Origin: CAYYFV01 sp965660075
Lineage (GTDB): Bacteria; Patescibacteriota; Gracilibacteria; UBA1369; GCA-2718715
Assembly (NCBI GenBank): GCA_965660075.1
Contig: CBFHYO010000024.1
Location: 1-23,571 of the forward strand
Length of the DNA stretch: 23,571 nt
Direction of reading: 5' to 3'
Shown here: positions 1-8,576 of the stretch, piece after piece
Layout of the letters: every line of letters starts with the position of its first letter
Position numbering within the stretch: position 1 is the stretch's first letter
Made by a program: the position numbers and the translations under genes
Notes under the pieces: generated by a model
Database searches by the model: none
Told to the model about the DNA's origin: nothing
Seen by the model: only the letters and a program-made list of their open reading frames with translations

Positions 1-3
1 ACT

Positions 4-1437
4 ATGTCTCATTTCTTAAGCTCTGTTGATGGTTCAGAAGAATTTAGTAGTGCCAACGCCCAAACAATCCAATCCGAAACACCAGTAACTATAGACGGCA
101 AACACCAAGCTTTACATAGATTAAGTAGTCTCGCAAGCCACCCTCAAAGTTTCCAAAACTTTTCTGAGCTTAATCAATTTTTTAATACCAATCTTAACCC
201 ACCGCGAAGATTGTCATCTAACATGTCTCAATTCTTGGGATCAATGAGAGGAATGTGGACCGAAGGATTGAATACAGACAGACAAATTCCAGAGGCACAA
301 ATTAATAAATTTTTCCTTGGACTATCAGCACTCAAACCAAAATTAGTATTAAACAACCAAGAGTACTCTAAATACACTCTTGCAGCCATACACTTATTAA
401 AATCAAATCACAGTGCAAATTCTTTAACCTATTTCATGTACCGAACAGGTCTAAGATACCAAGACCTACAAAGAGCAGTCCAGCAGCTAAGTGGTACTAT
501 AACTTTAACTCAACAAGAACAAAGTGTTTTAGATAGTCTTAATAGTCCGAGAATTCAGGGGCTAAGGCAACAAGAAACAATGTTTTTATCTCAATTTTTA
601 GAGCAAACAAGAATGGAGAATTTCCAATCACATGCTGGAAACTTACTAAAAGATCCACAAAAATTAGCTTTAATTTATGGTACTTTTGGTGCTGGTATTT
701 CTGCATTAGATGCCTTTTTACAAATGGCAACAGAAATGCTTGCAGGTAAAGAAGGTTTTATGTCTGATCCATCTAAATTCTGGAAATCTTTTATCAGATT
801 TTATCTTTTCAAGAAACTCTTTAGAAAAGCCTTTTCTTTACTTGGTGGGGTGCCTCCAGTTTCCGCCCAAGAGCAATCCTTTATGGAAAAAGCAATGGAA
901 AATTTAACAAAAGTGTCACGTAGAGACGATTTTAATGAGGTTCTACGTGAGGATTCAGACCTTGCAATTGAGTCTATTTTTCATTTTTATCAGTCTCATG
1001 AAAATCAAGTTACAGTTAATGAAAATGGTCAATCAAAAGATTTTATTAAAACAAATAACTTTATAAACTTTGCCAAGTCGTTGTTTGTAAACCCAGATTC
1101 TGGAACTCAACAAACAGGTGCTGTAGTCTCAAAAGCCTTTATAATTCGTCGTATAACTGAATTCTCACAAACCTTACCACAAGCTCAAAGAGGAGACTTT
1201 GTTTCAAAAGCTAAAGAAATTTATACAAATTCAGTAAGAGAAACTGGTAATGACAAATTTGCATGTATCCAATTTACTATTCTTTCTTTGTCACTAAACT
1301 CGGCAAGTATAACTTCTAGTAATTTAGACTCGAGAGTTCTTCGTCGAGATTTACCTTTGCATTCACCAACAACTTCTCGGACACAAGGCTCGAGCGCTCC
1401 GACTCCACCACAACGACAAAATCCAACCACCCCTTAA
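4..1437 (+). CDS. Hypothetical protein, 477 aa, upstream of VirB6-like gene
   Basis: I do not recognise this protein. It is mostly predicted helical and polar. One moderately hydrophobic stretch lies around residues 220-246 (LALIYGTFGAGISALDAF), followed by a basic-aromatic patch (FIRFYLFKKLFRKAF, about 262-276) that could be membrane-associated. There is no signal peptide. The C-terminal 40 residues are rich in Pro, Thr, Ser and Gln and look disordered. The ATG at position 4 is preceded by only three bases in the window, so a longer N-terminus cannot be excluded. The stop at 1435-1437 is one base from the ATG of the VirB6-like gene, so the two are almost certainly co-transcribed and probably translationally coupled. 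The neighbour suggests a role in the same membrane complex, but that is inference only. Confidence 0.75.
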   Translation: MSHFLSSVDGSEEFSSANAQTIQSETPVTIDGKHQALHRLSSLASHPQSFQNFSELNQFFNTNLNPPRRLSSNMSQFLGSMRGMWTEGLNTDRQIPEAQINKFFLGLSALKPKLVLNNQEYSKYTLAAIHLLKSNHSANSLTYFMYRTGLRYQDLQRAVQQLSGTITLTQQEQSVLDSLNSPRIQGLRQQETMFLSQFLEQTRMENFQSHAGNLLKDPQKLALIYGTFGAGISALDAFLQMATEMLAGKEGFMSDPSKFWKSFIRFYLFKKLFRKAFSLLGGVPPVSAQEQSFMEKAMENLTKVSRRDDFNEVLREDSDLAIESIFHFYQSHENQVTVNENGQSKDFIKTNNFINFAKSLFVNPDSGTQQTGAVVSKAFIIRRITEFSQTLPQAQRGDFVSKAKEIYTNSVRETGNDKFACIQFTILSLSLNSASITSSNLDSRVLRRDLPLHSPTTSRTQGSSAPTPPQRQNPTTP

Positions 1438-1438
1438 T

Positions 1439-3133
1439 ATGAAAAAACTATTAAAAATTTTACTGCCCAATACTTTACAAATTGCTTTAATTGCAGTTGT
1501 TGTAATGTTTTGGCCTTCTGCAGATTTTGTCGCAATGGCAGTCCCAACAGCTGCAAGTGCTCCTTTGAGTACGACAGATTTTATCACCAATTTAGTGCAG
1601 TTTTTATCCACGGGTCTACAAATTATTCAACAGTTGCTTTGGCCAATTCTACTTTTAATTGGACCACTACTCGATAATAATCTAATTTTTGGACCTGGAG
1701 TGGAGGATCGTTTGTTCGAAATTTGGTCTCAAATGAGAAATATCACAAGTCTAATTCTTGCCATAATGCTCGTAGCAGTAGCGCTAATAAATATTTTTGG
1801 AGCATCCGAAGGTAGTACTTATGAGCTTAAAAGTTTTCTCAAAAAAATGGTTATTACTTTAGTCGCGATTAATTTTACATTTTTTGGAGCCAGAGTCATT
1901 TTAGATGCATCAAATGTATTAACCAATTTTGCATTTGGACTTCCAAACTCTATTCAAATTCAATCGATAAACTCTCTTAGTCGAGTCGAAAAAGGTGTGT
2001 GTTCTGCTTTGCAACAAGTAGGTTCATCGGCAGATAGTCAAGTGTTCAAGGGTTTTATAAACCTAGGCCTAGCAGGCTCTACCGATACTACAATGTGTAA
2101 TGGAAATACTTTATCTAATGCTGCTAAAGGGTTTTTTTCTAGAATAACTTCCTCCAACCTTTCATTACTCATGGCAGCAAACTACTCTACAATTGCTGAT
2201 GGCCTGGAGCCGTCTAGAACTTTCGAGGCAACATTAGATATAGTTAACCTTTCAATCAATACCGCACTAAGTTTGATTATGGTCTTAGTACATGCTTTGG
2301 CATACATTAGTTTATTTTTTGTACTAGTGGTTAGGTTGATGTTTTTATGGTTATCAATTGCCTTATCCCCACTAATAGTTTTTGCCACTATAATGGGTAT
2401 TTCGCAGTTCGATGAATTAAAGAGTCTTTATGACGAGTTTTTCACTCATGTGTTTGCACCAGTAAAAGTTGGTTTTGCAATGTCAATTTCTTACATCATT
2501 TTTAATACAATTGAGCAGACTGGTATATCGACTCCAGGTATTCAACTTGGACAAGGATTGTCTTATCCATTTAGTGGGGTCGAGACACTCGAAAAGCTAA
2601 TAATTAGTCTCGCGTCTGCAGTAATCGTCTACGAAGTAGCGTTAGAGGTGGGTAGCAAAACCAGAGCTTCGTTTATTACAGATAAGATTTCTCAATTTGC
2701 TCGAGATAATGCCAGAACAGCCCAAGGTCTTATGGGTAGAATTCCACTTGGTGCAGCAGGAACAGGTAGTACTATTAGTTTAGGTAGCCTGTCTGACAAA
2801 TGGAAGAATCTACAAACCGCTGCAAGTAAAGCAGCAGGAGCCGACCCAAGTAATTCATCTCAAAAAACTTCTCAGGTTGAAAGCTTGCTAAGAGGTGGTA
2901 GCGTAATTGGCGTACCTGAATTTAGTCACTTTAGAACAGTCGCCACCCAGCCTCAATTCCAAAATATTCCTTTGTCACAAATAAACACATCTTTAAATAG
3001 TTTAAGACCAAATCAATTCTCTGGTAAAGATAGAACTTTCCTTACAGAGCTTAAGAGATACGCCTCTGTGCACCAAACTGAAACTCTTCGAGAAGCCTTG
3101 GCAGATCGAACAGTTAGCAGGTCGATGCGCTAG
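1439..3133 (+). CDS. Polytopic membrane protein, VirB6/TrbL-like (type IV secretion family)
   Basis: This 564-aa protein has about eight hydrophobic segments, at roughly residues 12-34, 62-80, 103-121, 136-156, 275-297, 300-320, 340-357 and 385-402. They are followed by a polar, Gly/Ser-rich cytoplasmic-looking tail from about 405 to 564. The central block around 280-320 (repeated hydrophobic helices, then LSIALSPLIVFATIMG and an FDELK loop) is the pattern seen in VirB6/TrbL inner-membrane channel proteins. In type IV secretion systems these form part of the translocation pore. A long loop between the fourth and fifth helices carries two Cys (C188, C220) that could form a disulfide outside the membrane. 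No VirB4, VirD4 or relaxase is visible in the window, so a complete secretion system cannot be claimed. The family call rests on topology and motif resemblance, not on a search. Confidence 0.6.
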   Translation: MKKLLKILLPNTLQIALIAVVVMFWPSADFVAMAVPTAASAPLSTTDFITNLVQFLSTGLQIIQQLLWPILLLIGPLLDNNLIFGPGVEDRLFEIWSQMRNITSLILAIMLVAVALINIFGASEGSTYELKSFLKKMVITLVAINFTFFGARVILDASNVLTNFAFGLPNSIQIQSINSLSRVEKGVCSALQQVGSSADSQVFKGFINLGLAGSTDTTMCNGNTLSNAAKGFFSRITSSNLSLLMAANYSTIADGLEPSRTFEATLDIVNLSINTALSLIMVLVHALAYISLFFVLVVRLMFLWLSIALSPLIVFATIMGISQFDELKSLYDEFFTHVFAPVKVGFAMSISYIIFNTIEQTGISTPGIQLGQGLSYPFSGVETLEKLIISLASAVIVYEVALEVGSKTRASFITDKISQFARDNARTAQGLMGRIPLGAAGTGSTISLGSLSDKWKNLQTAASKAAGADPSNSSQKTSQVESLLRGGSVIGVPEFSHFRTVATQPQFQNIPLSQINTSLNSLRPNQFSGKDRTFLTELKRYASVHQTETLREALADRTVSRSMR

Positions 3134-3159
3134 ACAAAAATCCAATCCAGGTGTATAAT
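3131..3159 (+). promoter_or_regulatory. Sigma70-type promoter for the 1159-aa protein gene
   Basis: The -35 box TAGACA (3131-3136) overlaps the TAG stop of the preceding gene. It is separated by 17 bases from a perfect -10 box TATAAT (3154-3159). Predicted transcription starts near 3166, leaving a leader of about 18 bases that is C-rich (GCCCCCACCC) and has no Shine-Dalgarno sequence before the ATG at 3184. Confidence 0.65.
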
Positions 3160-3183
3160 TAATCAAAATAGCCCCCACCCTAA

Positions 3184-6100
3184 ATGACTATTCAAAATCC
3201 CAACCTACAACCAAATTCCATTTTAAATTTACAAATGGAGTGTGAAACTCTTTATAGAAACCTTTCAGATGATCAAAGATTAGCCTTACAGCCAATAGAA
3301 CATGTTGTTTTAGATAGACTGTCTGGAGCCTTTGTATCACAACCAGAGCTTGATTTAATCAAAAATTTACTCCAATCTGCTGATTTTTCAGAAGATATTC
3401 AGAATCAATTTATAGTAGATATTCAGCAAGCCACACCAGATTCTTATGAATCCACTGAATTTAATGAGGTACAAACAATATCATCGATTCAAAAACATGT
3501 CCGAGATAGGGCTATAGCACATTTACAAGGTATAAAAGATTCACCGAGCAAAGGCCTTTTACATTCCGAAACTCAACTCGAATCCAAAATCGCAGAGCTC
3601 ACAACACAAAGTGATGTAATTCACAATTTATTTCTAGATCTCAACAAGCATCCACAACTACAAAGTTTAGATGACTCACATTTAGAGTACCTAGAGCAGT
3701 TAACTCCATCTGCAAGCGATTTTCAAGATCGGTTAATTGATTTTCTTCAAACCTACAATTTACCAGATTCACAAGAAGTTTTAGATTTTATGACTGACAA
3801 ACTATCTCAAGCAGAGATGGAATCTAGAACGTTTTCAAAAATGGTTGACGATTTACAAGTCTTATTCGAAAACGATTTATCAGAAATAAATAAACACAAA
3901 GTCAAAACCAACAATATCGACACCGTAGAAAGAACTACAGGTCTAAAAATACGTGAGGGGAATCAATATTTTTATTTAGATCAAGATTTTACACAGCACA
4001 ACTTTAGTATTGCTGCGATTGAAACCATCGACAGCCAAGCTTCAAGAGATACTTTTATAGCTCAAACTACCGAGTTGATTTCAACCATTACCGCTTTAAA
4101 TGGTCATACAGTGGATAGTCTTTTATCAATGGAGCAGTTTCAAAATCACCTAGATCAGTTGATCCAACAAGATCCATCCTCAACAGATGCTATCAGATCT
4201 ATTGAACAAAATTTACTAGAAATCCAAAGACTAAACCTTTCAATAGAAAGCAATTTAGATATGGACTATATTTATGATAACTTCCAAACAATTATCCATT
4301 TAGAGGGCGATTTGCCATATGGAAGTAGCGACACCATGACAATTCAAGAGTTTCAAGACTTTTTGGAATCCAAAGATATACGTGAATTAATTGTTTCCCA
4401 ACAAGACTTAGAACAAAATATTGAATATCATTTATATGGGCAAACTATAACAATTGGAACCCAGTTCGAAGTGTGCCGAGGATTCCAGGATGCCAATAAC
4501 CCAAATGACAAATCTATTAGAGAAACATACAAAGTCACAAAAATAGAAAACAACATCCTAACAATTGCAGACAAAGATGGGGCCGAAACCCAAATGAGCT
4601 TTCCAGAATTTGCTAGATGGTACAGACTCAATCGTGTAGAAGAAAAAGTATCGTTACAAAGAGCCAGAGAAATTCTTGAAAACCAACCAGCGGCTTTGAG
4701 AGCAAAATATGCACATCTCTCAACCGAAGAATATTTTTCCGATAATCCAATTCAAATCGTCCCAGGCGAGGTGTTACACGCCCGAGATGGATCTTATTTT
4801 ACAATCCAAGAAGTAGAAGACAATGGAGACGATTCATTTGTGGTATTAGATACTGGAAGAAAAATGAGTATTCCAGAATTTGTCGAATTCTGTAAAGATT
4901 ACGAGCTGCAAAACTTCAATCTACAAGATCCAGAAGAGTTACCAAGTGGACAGCCTGCAGAATCAGCCAAGAAAAAATCAAAAAAACAAGGTATGAATCC
5001 ACTTCATTATCTTTCTTCTGTGAAAAATATATTCTTTGATCCACTAGAGCTATTGGAGTTGCAACTACTGAACTTTAATGATTACGCTCAACTTGCTTCT
5101 ATGGCAAAAAACATCTATGGAAAACATATCGAAAGAAAAGACAAAGAAAGACTCAACAAAGTAGGTAAAAACCTACCAGGCGAACTTGGTAGAAGATTTT
5201 CAGATGAAGAATCGAGTATCATTGGAGAAAAAATCAAAGATGAATCAGAACGTATTTCATCCGATACTGTGTTCGATGTTATTGAGAAGTTAAACAAAGC
5301 CAAAGATAGATACAAAGCCCGTGCCTATATAGATTTTCTTGCCGACAAAGGTATGCTCAATCTAGAAGATCCACGTTTCCAAAAGACACTAAATAACTTA
5401 CTCCAAAAGCACAAAGATGTGGTGCTTGGCAATACAAATGCTCCACATACAGAATTCATGATAAAACATGGTATTTCTAAATCTGGGAAAACTGCCAAGA
5501 CAGCTTCAAAAGCAGCTCTAGACGCTTTATACGGTAAAGGTACAGGTGATGAAATTGCCAACAAACAAGATAGAAGTTATTCATCAGAAGTAGATAACTA
5601 CAAAAAAGTTATCTCCGAAGAATTCTTTAAAATTGGTGGTCTTGGTCCAGAAATCCACAAGATCCTAGACGATTTTGTGAATGGTAAAGATGTCCATCCA
5701 GCACAATTCGAAGGTTATCTAACAGCAGGTATCGAAAACGCCTTTCTAGATGCAAACGATGCTATGTTCTTTATTATTGCAGGGATGGCGGCAAAATCTC
5801 CAGCTGGCACAACACTTTTAACAGACTCATATATTAATAGAATGAAACGTGGAGATGTTCCTCAAATTGATTACTTAGCACGCCTTAAAGACGAAGAATC
5901 GGGTAGTAAATTACAAGGTCTATGTCCAGAAATTCTTGAATTCTTAGAACACAGACCAGGAAAAACACCTCCTTATAATAAAAACAAACTCGCACAGTAT
6001 ATTCGCTTAGAAGCAAGTTCTGCTCCAAAAACAAAAGCTCGTGTAGACTCTACACAAAAATTTGATAAAGAATACACACAACACGCATTTCCTGCAGCGA

Positions 6101-6663
6101 GCCCAGAATCTATGTACACTAAACTTGGAGTTAACAGGCAGCTTTCCGAAATTAATTTTGGACAAGAACAAATCGACAATTCTTTCGAAGGATTCGTTGA
6201 AACTCTTAATATGATATCTCAATTCGAAGCTGGCAAAAGCGACATAGGAGCAATCTCAAGTGTAAAATATACCAAAATGAAAGACGCAGACCGGGCAAGA
6301 AACATGGCAGAAGTTCTGGGGTCTTGGTACGTTCTATTCTCAAATATTGATTCTAATGTAGCTACAGCATATGACCACCCAAGTCCAATCAAAGACTATG
6401 CCTATAACAAAAGAAAGCATTTAGATTTAATCAAGCCATTTATTGCATATATAATTAAAAGCTATCCAGATCAAATTGATCAATCATATACTAAATATTT
6501 ACTTGGACAATCTCCAATTCCACAAGGTGATTTAGAAACCAAAAGATATGTAGGGCAATTCTTTAAGAAATTTAGAGACCTTGCAGCCACCAATCCACAA
6601 AAATTCTTAGGTTTAATCAAAGGTGCTAGATTTACCAAAGATGGATATGTTCCAGCTTATTAA
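3184..6663 (+). CDS. Large hypothetical protein, 1159 aa, with an internal duplicated module
   Basis: I do not recognise this protein. It has no signal peptide or clear membrane segment and is likely cytoplasmic. Residues 1-420 are acidic and mostly helical. Two related modules follow, at about 425-489 and 528-580. Each is a short beta-type unit (KVTKIENNILTIADKDG; TIQEVEDNGDDSFVVLDTG) ending in MSFPEFARWY or MSIPEFVEFC. A weaker third version (MTIQEFQDFLES) may lie just before them, near 384-396. A Lys-rich linker (KKKSKKQG) at about 592-599 leads into a helical, basic C-terminal half that includes a Ser/Lys/Ala stretch near 760-780. It has its own promoter and is closed by the terminator at 6694. 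The location just after a VirB6-like gene hints at a partner of that membrane complex, but no function can be assigned. Confidence 0.8.
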   Translation: MTIQNPNLQPNSILNLQMECETLYRNLSDDQRLALQPIEHVVLDRLSGAFVSQPELDLIKNLLQSADFSEDIQNQFIVDIQQATPDSYESTEFNEVQTISSIQKHVRDRAIAHLQGIKDSPSKGLLHSETQLESKIAELTTQSDVIHNLFLDLNKHPQLQSLDDSHLEYLEQLTPSASDFQDRLIDFLQTYNLPDSQEVLDFMTDKLSQAEMESRTFSKMVDDLQVLFENDLSEINKHKVKTNNIDTVERTTGLKIREGNQYFYLDQDFTQHNFSIAAIETIDSQASRDTFIAQTTELISTITALNGHTVDSLLSMEQFQNHLDQLIQQDPSSTDAIRSIEQNLLEIQRLNLSIESNLDMDYIYDNFQTIIHLEGDLPYGSSDTMTIQEFQDFLESKDIRELIVSQQDLEQNIEYHLYGQTITIGTQFEVCRGFQDANNPNDKSIRETYKVTKIENNILTIADKDGAETQMSFPEFARWYRLNRVEEKVSLQRAREILENQPAALRAKYAHLSTEEYFSDNPIQIVPGEVLHARDGSYFTIQEVEDNGDDSFVVLDTGRKMSIPEFVEFCKDYELQNFNLQDPEELPSGQPAESAKKKSKKQGMNPLHYLSSVKNIFFDPLELLELQLLNFNDYAQLASMAKNIYGKHIERKDKERLNKVGKNLPGELGRRFSDEESSIIGEKIKDESERISSDTVFDVIEKLNKAKDRYKARAYIDFLADKGMLNLEDPRFQKTLNNLLQKHKDVVLGNTNAPHTEFMIKHGISKSGKTAKTASKAALDALYGKGTGDEIANKQDRSYSSEVDNYKKVISEEFFKIGGLGPEIHKILDDFVNGKDVHPAQFEGYLTAGIENAFLDANDAMFFIIAGMAAKSPAGTTLLTDSYINRMKRGDVPQIDYLARLKDEESGSKLQGLCPEILEFLEHRPGKTPPYNKNKLAQYIRLEASSAPKTKARVDSTQKFDKEYTQHAFPAASPESMYTKLGVNRQLSEINFGQEQIDNSFEGFVETLNMISQFEAGKSDIGAISSVKYTKMKDADRARNMAEVLGSWYVLFSNIDSNVATAYDHPSPIKDYAYNKRKHLDLIKPFIAYIIKSYPDQIDQSYTKYLLGQSPIPQGDLETKRYVGQFFKKFRDLAATNPQKFLGLIKGARFTKDGYVPAY

Positions 6664-6693
6664 TAAGCGCTACTGATTTACCAATTCAAACTT

Positions 6694-6724
6694 AAAAAGC
6701 CCCGGCTAAAACCGGGGCTTTTAT
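6694..6724. terminator. Bidirectional rho-independent terminator
   Basis: An 11-bp inverted repeat pairs AAAAGCCCCGG (6695-6705) with CCGGGGCTTTT (6712-6722) across a 6-base loop. The A-run on one side and T-run on the other make it work for both strands. It sits between the convergent 1159-aa gene (+) and thrS (-), so it probably ends both transcripts. Confidence 0.9.
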
Positions 6725-6733
6725 TATATAAAT

Positions 6734-8512
6734 CTAAACCTTCGTCTCCGACACAATTTGTGCTACAAAGTCTTCAAGACTCATTTCTACTTGCTCATCT
6801 TGGCCATACCTTCTAACAGTTACACCTTCGTTTTGCATTTCTTTTTCACCCAAGATTACTTTGACTGGAACTTTCTTAGTTTCACTCAATCTCACATTTT
6901 TTGATAGTGAGTTCTCTGGGTCCAAAATTTGCACTCTCAACCCTGCACTCTCCAAAGTCGAAACAACCTTTTGACCATACTCGCTAAACGCGTGAGACAC
7001 GCAAATAACATCTACCTGTACAGGTGCCAGCCACACAGGGAATGCCCCAGCATAATGTTCTATCAAAAACCCAATAAGTCTTTCGTGAGTACTCAATGGA
7101 GCACGATGAATACACAAAGGAGTTTTCTCCGATCCATCTGCATCTGTATAGGTTAGATTAAACCTAGCCGGCACAGCAAAATCGATTTGATTAGTTGCTA
7201 GTGTAAACTCACGACCAATTGCAGACCAAATTTGTACATCGATTTTTGGGCCATAAAAAGCAGCTTCATCTTCTTCTTCTACAAATGGCACTCCAGATTT
7301 AACAAGGGCACTTCTCACCATCTCTTCACATTTCACCCATTGATCTTTGTCATCTACATATTTTTTACCTAAACCTTCATCCGAATGTTTCGATAATCGC
7401 ATTTGATATTTTTCAATCCCAAAAAGTTCAAAATAGTACATGTACATATCGATTACCTTCGAGAATTCTTCTTCGAATTGTTCATTAGTACAATAAATAT
7501 GTGCATCATTCATGCATAAAGACCTAACACGCATTAATCCAAAGAGACTTCCAGAACCCTCGTTTCTGTAGCAAGTTCCATATTCAGAAAGTCGCACAGG
7601 CAAATCTTTATAACTTTTCGGAGTTGCCCCAAATATCTTGTGGTGATGCGGACAGTTCATAGCCTTTAAATAATACTTTTCATTGTCCATATCCATACTC
7701 GGATACATAGATTCTTCGTAGTATGGTAAGTGTCCTGATCTTAAATAAAGCTGTTCTTTTGCAATATGAGGGGTTCGCACCACACTATATCCCATTTCTT
7801 TTTCTTTTCTTTTGCCTAGTTGTTCAATTTCTTCAACTAAGACGGCTCCTTTTGGAAGCCATAAAGGTAAACCTGCGCCAACTTCGTCATCGAAAGCAAA
7901 AAGCTCTAAGTCTTTACCAAGTTTTCGGTGGTCGCGTTTGCGGGCTTCGGCCATCATTTTTTCGTATTCTTTTAGTTCATCTTGAGTTTCAAAACACAAT
8001 GCATAAATCCGAGTAAGCATAGTGTTGTTTTCGTCTCCACGAAAGTAAGCACCAGCAATAGAGTCTAGTTTGTATGCACCAATATCTCCAGTATGTTCTG
8101 TGTGTCCACCCCCACAAAGATCTACAAATTTTGCTTCGCCGGTTTGTGGTAACACGTTTTCGTAGAAGGTTACTTCGGTTTCACCTTGAGATGCTAATTT
8201 ATCGATTTGGTCTACTTTGTAGACTTGTCCCATTTGATCATAAAAGTTTCGAGCTTCTGCAATTGGCACTACTCGTCCAACGAACTTTTGTCTTTGGGCA
8301 GCAATTTTTTTCATTTTCTTTTGAATCAATTTAAGATCCTCCGGAATAAGAGGTCTTGGTAATTCAAAGTCATAATAAAATCCATTGTCTACGGGTGGAC
8401 CAAAGGCTAATTTTGCTTCTGGAAACATATCCAACACTGCCTGAGCCAATACATGGGCTCCAGAATGCCGAATCTGATACAAGCGATCATTCTTGTCTAG
8501 CTTTGCACACAT
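6734..8512 (-). CDS. thrS: Threonine-tRNA ligase lacking the TGS domain
   Basis: This 592-aa protein charges tRNA-Thr with threonine in the cytoplasm. The editing domain is at the N-terminus: the HxxxH motif (H16, H20) and the Cys/His motif CGGGH (C133, H137) that clears mischarged Ser-tRNA are both present. The class II catalytic core follows. It has the expected zinc ligands C287 (MNCPHH), H338 (NDAHIY) and H469 (CIHRAP), the motif 2 arginine R316 (CYRNE) and the motif 3 arginine R478 (ERLIGF). The anticodon-binding domain runs from about 495 to the end. The protein starts directly at the editing domain. The TGS domain of about 60 residues found in E. coli ThrRS (642 aa) is absent, and an in-frame TAA seven codons upstream of the ATG rules out a simple extension. 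The gene is divergent from recF. The leader is only about 24 bases, so no T-box fits. Confidence 0.97.
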   Translation of the reverse strand: MCAKLDKNDRLYQIRHSGAHVLAQAVLDMFPEAKLAFGPPVDNGFYYDFELPRPLIPEDLKLIQKKMKKIAAQRQKFVGRVVPIAEARNFYDQMGQVYKVDQIDKLASQGETEVTFYENVLPQTGEAKFVDLCGGGHTEHTGDIGAYKLDSIAGAYFRGDENNTMLTRIYALCFETQDELKEYEKMMAEARKRDHRKLGKDLELFAFDDEVGAGLPLWLPKGAVLVEEIEQLGKRKEKEMGYSVVRTPHIAKEQLYLRSGHLPYYEESMYPSMDMDNEKYYLKAMNCPHHHKIFGATPKSYKDLPVRLSEYGTCYRNEGSGSLFGLMRVRSLCMNDAHIYCTNEQFEEEFSKVIDMYMYYFELFGIEKYQMRLSKHSDEGLGKKYVDDKDQWVKCEEMVRSALVKSGVPFVEEEDEAAFYGPKIDVQIWSAIGREFTLATNQIDFAVPARFNLTYTDADGSEKTPLCIHRAPLSTHERLIGFLIEHYAGAFPVWLAPVQVDVICVSHAFSEYGQKVVSTLESAGLRVQILDPENSLSKNVRLSETKKVPVKVILGEKEMQNEGVTVRRYGQDEQVEMSLEDFVAQIVSETKV

Positions 8513-8542
8513 TTTTACTGGAATTAGATTTTAACTTTCTCT

Positions 8543-8572
8543 AATATAAACCAAGAATAACCTTCTTGTAAA
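8543..8572 (-). promoter_or_regulatory. Sigma70-type promoter for thrS
   Basis: On the minus strand, TTTACA (8567-8572) is followed after 18 bases by TATATT (8543-8548). Each box differs from consensus at one position. It lies in the 64-base thrS/recF divergent gap, with the -35 box only four bases from the recF start codon, so thrS initiation could interfere with recF expression. Confidence 0.55.
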
Positions 8573-8576
8573 CGAA

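Noticed and set aside
6929..8544. Plus-strand ORFs antisense to thrS
   Set aside because: ThrRS motifs on the minus strand are complete and continuous; the plus-strand products have no domain-like features.
8513..8576. T-box riboswitch before thrS
   Set aside because: The gap to recF is only 64 bases and the predicted leader about 24 bases, too short for a T-box.
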